Part shown: one piece after another, positions 27,837 to 37,345 of the stretch
Numbering within the stretch: the stretch's first letter is position 1
How the letters are laid out: each line of letters opens with the position of its first letter
Assembly: GCA_008360955.1 (NCBI GenBank)
Contig: LUCM01004215.1
Coordinates: 310,001 to 374,000 of the forward strand
Direction: 5' to 3'
Length of the DNA: 64,000 bases
From: Fasciolopsis buskii
Lineage: Eukaryota; Platyhelminthes; Trematoda; Plagiorchiida; Fasciolidae
The notes under the pieces: generated by a model
Databases searched by the model: none
Seen by the model: the letters and a program-made list of their open reading frames with translations, nothing else
What the model was told of the DNA's origin: nothing
Position numbers and translations under genes: made by a program

Positions 27837-28135
27837 ACCTGCAGAGAAGACATCCATCAGTAGGGGTCGACTGCTTTGCGCTAGCGGACCATGTCCGGGC
27901 AAATCAGTGACGGATAGGTGCAACATCATCATGTGATGAAGTTCAACAATGGCTAAGGCGTTCGGCTCAGATTCGTTCGTCCCGGGTTCGCCTTCCATTT
28001 TGGGCGCGGTGCATATGCACTGCTGATGATTCCTAACAAGGATGAAACAGCTGCACAGTGTTTCCATGGTTTCTTAACGTTGGGCTGAGCGATGATATCA
28101 GATGGTGAATTATTTCATGAAAATCGCTCCTGCTT
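27837..28135 (+). mobile_element. Hammerhead-bearing tRNA-derived SINE, copy 1
   Basis: An element of about 300 bases with three parts. A leader (TCAGTAGGGGTCGACTGC, CAGTGACGGATAGGTG) is followed by a tRNA-like part with the box-B-like GGGTTCGCC near 27985, then a hammerhead-like part at 28017-28061, then a tail CCATGGTTTCTTAA..GATGGTGAATTATTTCATGAAAA. Compared with copies 2 and 3 it has lost about 35 bases around box A, just before GGCTAAGGCGTTCG. It is homologous over its length to 37048-37345 and, reversed, to 36589-36893. This layout matches the known schistosome Sm-alpha type of SINE-like element. Confidence 0.75.
28017..28061 (+). ncRNA. Degraded hammerhead ribozyme core (copy 1)
   Basis: CTGATGA (28023-28029) and GAAA (28044-28047) are the invariant core blocks. 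Between them TTCC-TAACAA-GGAT can form a three-pair stem II, with a T.T mismatch at the core-closing pair that is normally G-C. GCACTG before the core pairs with CAGTGT at 28056-28061 as stem I. The expected NUH cleavage triplet is GCA here (28053-28055), so U is missing and self-cleavage is unlikely. Confidence 0.65.
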
Positions 28136-28330
28136 CACAAACTGGAAACTTTCGGTTGTCGCAGGCCTTTTTTAGCATTGCCATTTGATTACTTTACCAA
28201 CAGAAGCCAGTGCACACTCGTGAGTGGTAAGATGTCCAAACCGTTGGTTAGCAACTCGGGCTTTTTCGGGATGTCTTCATTTTCATATCTGTTCTTTCCT
28301 AAATCATTGACGTATTAACTAGTTCTTCCT

Positions 28331-28504
28331 GTCATCCATCTAGCAAGGAAGCCTTTTAAGCCTTGCTACTCCCATATTTCCATGCAATCAGCTTTTCGTT
28401 CCATATCCTCCAGAATCAATTTCTACAGGAACTTCAATGTTCCTAACTTAACACATCCTGACATTTTGGGCAAACTATCATCAACATCCAAACCATTCAC
28501 CTGA
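28331..28504 (+). pseudogene. C-terminal fragment of a related LINE
   Basis: Frame 28331-28504 reads HISMQSAFRSISSRINFYRN then FNVPNL..DILGKL and a stop. This aligns with the C-terminal signature of the minus-strand LINE at 59.5-61.4 kb (FAYRSMPSRINICRN, FTVPYL..IL). Only the extreme C-terminus is recognisable; the sequence just upstream (28140-28330) no longer shows the RT. It lies about 200 bases downstream of a hammerhead SINE copy in the same orientation. Probably a very old insertion. Confidence 0.5.
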
Positions 28505-31500
28505 AGAATTTTTCTCCTCAGAGTTTTTCATCTTTTTTTACAAGTAACTCTGCTCGTTGTTGTTTCTGACCGAAATGCGACATTCATACGGACGAAAATC
28601 GATACAATACAATGGGATAAAATACAATTCCTGGGAAAAGCAGATTTCAATGGGAACTAGAACTTTTGGAAAAAGAGACTTTTGACTTGAGTTCATTTTT
28701 TCATCTGGCTGGAAAGTTTGACTGCCGGACTCGTGCCAGGGCAAAACATCAACCTGTTTTTTAACTGGATTTCGTTATATTTTGACTTATCAATATCTTG
28801 TGCGTGTGTTTGTGTGTGAGTGAGTTACACCGAATTGTTGTGAATCCGGGCTGTTGTATTAAATTAGCTACTAATTTGTCCAATGATGTGCCTGCCCTAC
28901 TCCTGCTTCCTTAAGTGCATTTCACTGTTTGCTTGCCAAGCGCCAGATGACTCCAGTTACGCGTAAAACGATTTCAATTAGCTTTTAGTCGTCAATAGCA
29001 GTTTCAGCAATAAAAATTAAGTGTCGTAATTTGTCTTAACTGCATTCTTGTCATCCGACTGTACCTAGATTACTAGGAGGTTCTGGTGTTCATTACCGGC
29101 TAACTGGGTTAGACCGTGATTCTTTCATACTTTTCAATGGTTTAGATGAGAATAGATATTTTTCGAACATTTTGGCATGGCTTTTATCGAGTCTGCTTCC
29201 TGGTTGAATTTTCATTTCTAAACATATATTAGCCGACCATTTTAGATTAGATAGTTCTCAATTTACACTGCATGACGCAGGAACTACTGGACGACTTTGT
29301 TAATTGAAACCGTTATTTGATGTGACATCAACAATCCGATCTTTTTACGTATCGATGTGGCTCAAGTTAGAAAATCAATACTTACGCGAACAGTTTAAGC
29401 TTTACCTAATGTCACGTGAATAACGAAGGCCAAAGTCGATATGAACGGTCAAGGACAAATGTCCAGTGACCTGTATTCCAAATTCCTTGAGTGACCTTTA
29501 TCATGAGCATAATTTCAGTTTTCCTTGGCTGACTGCGGCCATTGTTTTCAGAAACTCTGAATGAATGCATAGAATAAATGAGGATCATTGTGGTGTTGTG
29601 TCCATGAGAACGATCAGCTTTAATTTAGCCTTACTTATATAAGAAAAAGAGCTGTTTCTGCTGCATGCTTCAAAAACGACTAAGCGAGTATCGTAAGTCC
29701 ACAAAGGTGAAATTAGTAAGGCAAATATAAACTGACAAGTGAAAATATTTCTTTTACGGTGAATCTGGCTTGCCTGAGCTGCAGAATGTTGCCTATAACG
29801 GATCTAATTCCTCCTCTTCTTAGGTAGTTCGTTAACTAGTCATTCGTCCTTTCTTGAGCAAAACACTAAATGTTCCCCTGAATGACTACTCCACGGGGGT
29901 TAATGCCCTATTTACAAAGGGGTAATTTATTTCACATGAGCTATCCCATGCTGATTATTCAACAGTGGCAGTTTTAGAGGTCATATTTTTAAGTATGCAT
30001 AGTTATTCCCGAACCCACTTTCACCTTACGTGCAATGACAGGGAGCGGACACATTAAGGCAATTTTGCTAGTACGCAACATTAATGCTGTCGATCAACCC
30101 ATACCTGAATTTGATTTGGAGTCACGCTTTGCCTCCCAACGTCCCAAACACCTTCGGACAGTTCCACTTGGTGCATTCAGTTTCAGAAATCCAGTGCGGT
30201 GCTTTTCCCGCAGCTTAATGCGCATTCTAATGTGAGGGAGTAGTACTAATATGACTCGTCTATTGTACTACGGACGCTCGGAGGTCAGTAAACGAGTAAA
30301 GCGACCACTTCTGTCTCATGCGAGCCAATTTTGAGCTCATTAGGTTGGTTGTAGCCCCCACTACACTAACCACTTCATTCCGTTCGAGGATAAAGTAGAA
30401 AAATGAGTGTCTAATAGATTATTTGGGGAATGCAGACGGTCGTTTTGCCTAAAAACTTGTTTTTCAATAAAATAAGAACAGCATCAGCTGAATTACATAG
30501 TGATTACTCCTCTGGGCATTTCCTGATAAGGCCGTGAAATGAAACACGGTGAATAGGGCTGTTTCCAGTACCACGTACGATAATGATAATAATAAAAGTA
30601 CAAGTAGCAATATTACGAATTCGAGTAATAGGATTGCTAAGACATTTGCCGCTATCCATAGCACACTGCTAATGAAACTGTCACTTCCAAAGCAAAAATC
30701 AATACCACTATACTACTGCTGTTGGTAGTAGTAATATTAATGCACATTTTACTATACCTATCACCAATACAAACACTACAGCCAATAATGAGATTACTGA
30801 TAACCCTCGCGCTGCTGCCTGCATGTGTTCTAGTAATACTAATAGCACTTCTGTATAAAGTATCTCCAGCCGGATCACACGAAAGACATTCAATATTCGA
30901 TGTTCCCTAACTGGGGCATTTTGTTAGATCCTCCGTTCGGATGGAAAATACAGAAGAAAGTGCCAATGAAATTGTGGCCACACTTTCTTGGTGATATTCC
31001 AATGAAATCAGTGGTCAGTGAAACTAGTGATGGTCGTACGCAGCACACTCAGACGCTTCCTTTACCTTCGTTTTTGTCCACCAAGTGGCACTCACCTACA
31101 TTATTTACGGTAGAAACTGCTGCAAGATATTATTGAGGAATTGTAGATTCTTTCCGAAGAAGAAAATCTGAACAGGTGTCCTTGGCCTATCAATTCACCT
31201 ACCATTTAATGACAGCTGATTTCTCTCAGGAAAACAGCACTGTGAGTGATCGTTGATTTACTCTGGTCAGTAATAGCCCCCTTTGTGCACGCATGGTCGG
31301 CATTGTCCAAAAACGACTGCGAGTGGAAGAAAGGCTATCAAAACAAAAAGTTTCCGTACGTCGAAGGGCGACCGAGAACGGTGGTAACCAAATGTACTCC
31401 TAGTGAATAACCAGTTCCTGTAACAAACTAATGTTTACGCTTGACTGGAAAATTGCAACAAATAGACTAAAGATTATCGGACGCGAGCTTATTTTTGATA

Positions 31501-33075
31501 AAATAGGTTTTGGTGACGATTGCTTCAATTTTTTCGCTTATCGCAAGGAAAGTCTGGGGTTGTCACCAGATAATCCCCTCAACACTGACCTCGGGTCACA
31601 ATCAGGATAAATGTCCATTATCACGTCAGTTTGACCAACTGCTTGGGATCATGTTCTGACTTCCGTTTTGAACGTCTTTTGTCAGGTCTGCCGACGTAAG
31701 TGTCACCGCAACTGCCGGTGAGGTGACGAACCGAATGTGTGCTGAACCCGACAGACCACTAGGCAGTTAAGAACGGTAGTTTGTGGTTAGATTAAGAATA
31801 CAAACAAAACAATTATGTTTTAGGAAACTCATTTTTGGTCGCATCTCCGGTCTCGAACACGTTTACTTACCAGCCATCCTGTCAAGGTCGTCCCATGTGT
31901 GCATCTGATTGCAACGATCCTCATTTAACGAATCCCTCCATGACTCCAAGCTCGGAACCAGACGTTTTGACTGTTTTTCTGGAGGTTTGCTAAACTGACG
32001 GTTGCTCCCAAAGGGTTAACGTTTGGCTTGGGAATTCTGGCCGGTCAGGAGAAAGGCAAAAGCTAAAACGTTTACATGACGATGATTTTACCCATACCAG
32101 ATCGGATATTTTCCATTACGATGGGCACACAGGTATTAGTTCACATTAGGACTGCGTGTTTAGGATGAGACGAAATGGAAACGTATTTCCCGACACCAAT
32201 CTAATAGAGCCGGGACGGCAAGTTAGGCGGCGCATTCGCAGGTCACTGATAAGAAAACGGTTGCCAAATTGGTGGTCTAGTGTTAACGGAGTAGGTTCCT
32301 TGCAAACGGAAATAGTGGTCACGAATAAACGCTAGACCGAGCCTGGACAGTGTGCATATAACGTCTCGCGAAACAGTGCTACCACCTGTCATGCCGTTCA
32401 CTCCACTATGATAGTCATTGCGGAGTAGGCAGGAGAATCTATCTGGCACGAAATAACTGCTACCATGGAAGTCGCAGCAATGTCTCCGTTTTTGCAACTC
32501 CCTAACCTTGTATGAAAGTGCTCTGGTATTGGTTTCTATCTCACAACACCCATATACTCAAAAGATAGAAAGGGAACGAGAAATAACGAAGAACCATGTG
32601 CACGGCAATATTTTGAACTAATATGTGGAAGGGAATGATTTCAAACACTTCTGAGCCATTTTACACAGTCCCCAGCCATCTTTTGAGAGTATATCTTCGA
32701 TCCCAATCCGGAAAGTGAACTTCACCTACGTGAGCCGTCCATTGGGTAAGATATGCATACCTTTTTGTCATGCCCTCCAATATCCATTTTGACTGTCATT
32801 CTAACCACTAACCACCTCGGAGAACAGGGGACAGCGAGGCATATGTATTTTGGATGTATAACACAGGTCGCGACTACGTTGATCTACTCACATTCAATGC
32901 CTCTGAGATAATTGGAAAATTCTCCCACCACCTGTACTGCGAAGACAATCGTGTCCAAACACCAAAAACCTCGGCATCTCGCATCCCTTCAACGGCCTTG
33001 TTTCTGAGCCGACTATTAGAAGTGACCTTTTGGTGCGGTATATGTTCGATAACCGGGTTTTAGGTTGACGTCAAG
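28505..33075. other. Non-genic stretch
   Basis: No recognised element. The Ile/Val/Leu-rich minus-strand frames at 30464-30893 come from TAG/TAATA-rich sequence and look like low-complexity translation rather than membrane proteins. Confidence 0.45.
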
Positions 33076-33366
33076 AAAGCCACAAGTTGGAAATGTCAGT
33101 CGAGCGTCCAGTAGTATGGGAGACTCCTCACCTGATATACGACCATCTAATGAGGTACAACCACCCACGTAATTAGAAGCAACTGCTCAAATCAACTCTT
33201 CCCTTGCAAGAACAGGATTCGGCTTGGAACAACTCCAAGTATGTAACAACATTTCTCGATTCTAAGGACCATAACGCATTCCGAACTTGGTCACACCTTC
33301 ATCCAGACAACCGAGAAATACCTACAACTTACCTGGATCTTCAACTAGAAGTAGGATACCGTCCAT
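33076..33366 (-). repeat. Unclassified dispersed repeat, copy A
   Basis: The minus strand aligns end to end with 45247-45532. Shared blocks include GTATTTCTCGGTTGTCTGG, ATGCGTTATGGTCCTTAGA, GCTTCTAATTACGTGGGTGG followed by TTGTACCTCAT, and CTGACATT. Roughly three quarters of the bases agree by eye, with a few small indels. No protein homology is recognised, so class (LTR, DNA element or other) is open. Confidence 0.65.
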
Positions 33367-35589
33367 AAATTCTTAAGTGGGCGGTTTCTAATCTGATCAA
33401 ATACCAATGTCCCCATTCTTAAGTGTGCTGAGGGCCGCTTCTATAATCACCAAAATGATGGATTTGCTTAGAAATGATGATAAAAAGCGAGCCGGTTAAG
33501 CACGGTTTGTTGTGCACTGGAGTAATAGATTGTGGTTAGCATGATCTCGGATTCCATTGTTCGCACGCAGCGGAAGGAAAAGAGAAATGATTTTCCCCTG
33601 CTCACCCTTCAGTAACAGAGGGGCTAAAGGAATGCGCGATCGAGTGAGTAAAACGCCACTTTAAAATCGAGAAAGGCAGAGTTTGTGGGTCTACATAACG
33701 TACCTATATTTTAGGATTTACCGCAAGGTAAAGATTTGGTCAACGCAATGCAAATTGGAAATACCGATGTTGTCATCGAACGAATCCATTGATTATTCTG
33801 GTCGAAATGCAGAGAGGTTTATCGCTAGACAACGGCCAGAAACCGGAAGAAACAGGCATGATCAAGAGCTTCCTCTAGGCTCTTTGATGAACTGGAGCTA
33901 ACAGGATTTGATAAAACTGCACCCCAGTAGTTACAAATGAAAAAATTCTACTGAATGCTTCTCGTTTGCCCAGAGAGTAACGATGAACTTTCTTTGAGCA
34001 GCATCAGATTTGTTGGACAAAGCGGCGCGTGGATTTCAAGTTTTACTGTGTAAAGTGATGATATTAGTAAATGGGGTTTTAACATTTCAAAGTAACGAGC
34101 ACACTAAATCGTTAGTACCAACTGTTAAGACGGAAGTATGTTTTGTTTTCTAACCGTCACCTTCATATATCTGCTTGGACAAAATAACTGCCACATTAGC
34201 TTTGCCAGGCGTGGGTAGTATACAAATGAATTCCGCAATCATTACCAGTCTAGTCTTGTCTCAACAGCATGAACTTCTGTGCAAACCTGACTCACAGACA
34301 AGTTGAATGGCTACAAGATTCCAACTGTTAAAGCCAGATTGGGAAATAATTGAACATACCGTGTAATTGGTCGTTCTTATGTCATATTCTACCAATTATC
34401 AAAAGGTCTTATTTGTTTTAGCTAAATTTTGTCGTTGGCTAGTTTACGTCGGAAAAATCCGCATAATATTCATGACATTCGACTTCCAACTCAAGCGATT
34501 TGCTGATCAAAACGTTTCAAAGTGTGTCCCTATTTAAAATCAAATTTCGATCACGATTTACAATGTTTTTTACAAATACAGACCACCAATCTTCACAGAA
34601 ATGACTGGCCTTAAGGCCCGATGGATTTAAAACAAAGACTGTCATTGCACTTTTATTTTTGAATATCGATCAAGCTATTGGCACTATTGCAGAGTCAACC
34701 GGATTTGCATCGTGATCCGAGGCGCCCTTGAAAATAAATGAATAGCATCAGGCAGTGTGTGACAATAGTTCTTCAATGCTGTCTGCGTAACCCTTGATAG
34801 TCTGATCGATATTAGTATTATACCAACTAGGTAAAGACTTTAGTGGGTTTACTATTACTCTACTGAGTATTGCTGCAATGGAATTGGACTTGCAAAACGA
34901 TGCGGCCATTGTATGGAGAGAGAAATTGCAACGTAGTTAAATATTAGTGTCCGGAAGCAACGAGCACGTGTTCTGGCAGCATTACGATGAAGCTTTCCCC
35001 TTGCTTGTATCGACAGAGCTGGGACTGAATGATTCAAGCCAAATTACTTTGAGAATAAGCAAGACTTCCTATTCTTACTGACGACCAATGATGTGTAAGC
35101 ACGAAGAAATTGAATGGACCTGTGAATTGACAATGCACGGGTGAGTATCTTACACGACCACTCAGAGGAATGTTTTGACATAGACGGAAGGCCAGCCGAA
35201 TTCTGCTGGCGTTTTAATTTCACTCTGGTTCATTTCTCTCTAACCGCTCAGTTTCTAATTATTCTTCATCATAAGTGGGCTAATGGAACAGAAAAAAGAT
35301 CCCTAGTTACATTTTTTTTCGTCATAAAAACATCTTCCGGGTCTTTCTCGGCACGAGAATATGTGTAAGCTGTGGGGCAATGGGGCAAAACAAATATGCA
35401 CTGCTACGTATTTCGATCGAATTGAAGGCAAGTGTACGACGTGCACCAGCTAATTCTCCACGAATCAATCATCCACCTATCGGGAAGCGGTTTACGTCCC
35501 GAGGCCGTACCTGTGCTTGGACGGATGAATTAAACGATCAGGCACTTCATTTGTTTGCACCCATGCAACCATTCGATTTGTATACGTTG
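33367..35589. other. Non-genic stretch
   Basis: Nothing recognisable beyond short chance frames. Confidence 0.45.
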
Positions 35590-35646
35590 TTCTTGTTCAC
35601 AGTGCACGAGGAACCTCTTTGAAGTGGATGCACCCAATATGACTAA

Positions 35647-35697
<51 letters not shown>
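35590..35697 (+). repeat. AATA microsatellite, possibly the 3' tail of a LINE
   Basis: About thirteen AATA units occupy 35645-35697. They are preceded by GTGGATGCACCCAATATGACT, which reads VDAPNMTNK and then stop, the kind of short coding end plus simple-repeat tail seen on some non-LTR elements. The LINE assignment is inference; the microsatellite is seen directly. Confidence 0.5.
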
Positions 35698-36529
35698 GCA
35701 GTAAAATTTTGAGGTTCCTCTCAAGATTAGCAGCTGTTTTTCGATGTGAACGCAATTTCAAGGACAACAGATTAGGCAGAGTAGCGGTACATATAAATGA
35801 CGGTGCACTGTTTGATTTGTTACACAGAGGCTAGTACGAAGGACTGTTAAAAATATAGAGGAATCAACGAAAGGTCAGTTGATTTTTATCTGCACTGACA
35901 AGGCTACTATTTCGTAGATGCATAATTCCATATAAGATGGGAGATTCTAAATGACCATCATTATAACTTCAAATTCAAGTTATGGTGTGACGCTGAAATG
36001 CATGATCTGCTCACTTTGGCTGCATACGACATTTTCTCGCATGTCGACAGTACATTTGGACTAGTCATAAGGGTGTCGGTAATTATTCCCATAGCAGGGT
36101 GCTTAATTTATCCCATGAGTTATTCACCCTAGGCAACAGAATTTGCCTAAATATATTAAATTACGAATGCATTGTAGCGTTTGTTAAGATTCACCGGGAG
36201 TGTAAATACGTCACTCCCGACCTTGGTTGTAAGCCCGGGACGACTAGTCTCGGTTTGACTAGCATAGTTCTTAGGCAACCCAGCCTGACTCGGGTCGGTT
36301 TTGAATACCAGGACTACACGAAAAACACTTTCGTCTTTCATTCTCATCCACCGCGGTCATCTGCTACCGCTCAATGCGACCGATTTTCGTGATAAACAGC
36401 GTTGATGCACGGACTCTAGATGAAAAGAAGACTGGAGGAAAGATCCGCAGACCTCATCTTTCTTTCTTTACTTCCTGTACTAGTGAAGCAGCAGTCTACA
36501 TCAATTTTTTAGGAGGGAAGCTCAGCCAA
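35698..36529. other. Non-genic stretch
   Basis: Between the AATA tract and the SINE cluster. A 97-codon plus-strand frame at 36099-36392 has no recognisable features. Probably more decayed repeat. Confidence 0.4.
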
Positions 36530-36588
36530 TGGAAGGCTGCCAAATGGTGGTAGGATTCGAATCCGCAAAACTCACGTTTGCAACGCCA
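36530..36588 (-). repeat. tRNA-like SINE remnant next to hammerhead SINE copy 3
   Basis: Minus strand GTTTTGCGGATTCGAATCC then TACCACCATTTGGCAGCC is a clear T-arm-like block (GGATTCGAATCC). It directly follows the tail of copy 3 and resembles the block at 6.47 kb. A matching box A is not obvious. Confidence 0.3.
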
Positions 36589-36893
36589 GGGAATATTCTC
36601 CTGAAATTATTCACCATGTGATATCATCGCACAAGTGGATTTTAATAAACCATGGAAGCAGTGTACACCTGTTTCATCCTTGTTCGGAATCATCAGCAGG
36701 TCATACCAACCGCACCCGAATTGGGACGCGAGCCCGCGACGAACAATCCTGAGTCGAACGCCTTAGCCATTACGTTACCGGGCAGGATCTGAATGGTTTG
36801 TTGAACATCGTCACATGATGTTGTACCTACCCATCACTGAGTTGCACGGCCACGGTCCGCTAGCGAATAGCAGTCGACCCCAATGACACATAA
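36589..36893 (-). mobile_element. Hammerhead-bearing tRNA-derived SINE, copy 3 (inverted)
   Basis: On the minus strand: leader GGGGTCGACTGCTATTCGC, CAACTCAGTGATGGGTAGG, then a well-kept tRNA-like head CCCGGTAACGTAATGGCTAA followed by GGCGTTCGACTCAGGATT and a box-B-like GGGCTCGCGTCCC. The hammerhead-like part is at 36652-36702, and the tail GCGATGATATCACATGG ends near 36589. It is the best preserved of the three heads and lies in inverted orientation to copy 2. Confidence 0.75.
36652..36702 (-). ncRNA. Degraded hammerhead ribozyme core (copy 3)
   Basis: Minus strand: CTGATGA (36696-36690), TTCCGAACAAGGAT as stem-loop II (three pairs plus a T.T mismatch at the core), GAAA (36675-36672), then CAGGTGTA and CACTGC. 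The cleavage triplet is GTA, a permitted NUH. Stem I (GACCTG against CACTGC) keeps only about half its pairs. This is the only copy with an intact cleavage triplet, but the stems are too weak to expect activity. Confidence 0.6.
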
Positions 36894-36925
36894 CTTGTCT
36901 GTTGGTAGCCTAAGTACGGTGGAAG

Positions 36926-36990
36926 CTTTCAAGGAAGAGCGATGATATCACATGGTGAGTTATTTGATAAAAAGATAAATCTCCTACTAC
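36926..36990 (+). repeat. Detached 3' tail of another hammerhead SINE copy
   Basis: GAGCGATGATATCACATGG followed by TGAGTTATTTGATAAAAAG and CTCCTACTACTAACAC matches the tail of copy 2 (GCGATGTTTTCATATGG, TGAATTGTTTGATGAAAAC, CTCTGCTACTAACAC). The spacing to the copy 2 tail is 357 bases, a little over one element length, so these look like two head-to-tail units with most of the first one lost. Confidence 0.6.
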
Positions 36991-37047
36991 TAACACAGCA
37001 AGTAGCCAAGCTGTCTAGATCATGTCCAAAGCCTTCGTCGTACTTGT

Positions 37048-37345
37048 GCTACCTGCGGAGAAATCATCTATCAGTAGGGGTAGATTGCTGTAGTGGCCGT
37101 GCATATCAGTGACGGATTTGTGCCACATCATGTGATGAGGTTCAGTAAGCCGTTCAGATCCTGCGCGGTAGCGTAATGGCTAAGGCATTCGACTCAGAAT
37201 CCTTCGTTGGGTGTGTTTGATATAAACTGCTGATGATTCCTAACAATTATGAAATGGCTGTGCAATGTTGCCATGGTTTCTTAAAGTTCAGTTATGCGAT
37301 GTTTTCATATGGTGAATTGTTTGATGAAAACACCCAATCCTCTGC
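37048..37345 (+). mobile_element. Hammerhead-bearing tRNA-derived SINE, copy 2
   Basis: Same order as copy 1: leader (TACCTGCGGAGAAATC..TCAGTAGGGGT), CATCATGTGATGAGGTTCAG, a tRNA-like head at 37161-37215 with box-A-like GGTAGCGTAATGGCTAAGG, the hammerhead-like part at 37223-37268, and a tail with CCATGGTTTCTTAAAG and GGTGAATTGTTTGATGAAAA. Box B has decayed. A second tail of the same element lies just upstream (36926-36990), 357 bases before this one, so the copy sits in a head-to-tail partial dimer. Confidence 0.75.
37223..37268 (+). ncRNA. Degraded hammerhead ribozyme core (copy 2)
   Basis: CTGATGA at 37230-37236 and GAAA at 37251-37254 are intact. Stem II is broken (TTCC against TTAT). Stem I is only partly complementary (AAACTG against CAATGT), and the cleavage triplet is GTG rather than NUH. 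Not expected to cleave. Confidence 0.6.

Noticed and set aside
30464..30893. Hydrophobic minus-strand frames resembling membrane segments
   Set aside because: They arise from TAG/TAATA-rich low-complexity DNA; there are no splice borders or family motifs.
35530..35724. Minus-strand frame with a hydrophobic LFIYLFIYLFIYL run
   Set aside because: This is the translation of the AATA microsatellite, not a membrane protein.
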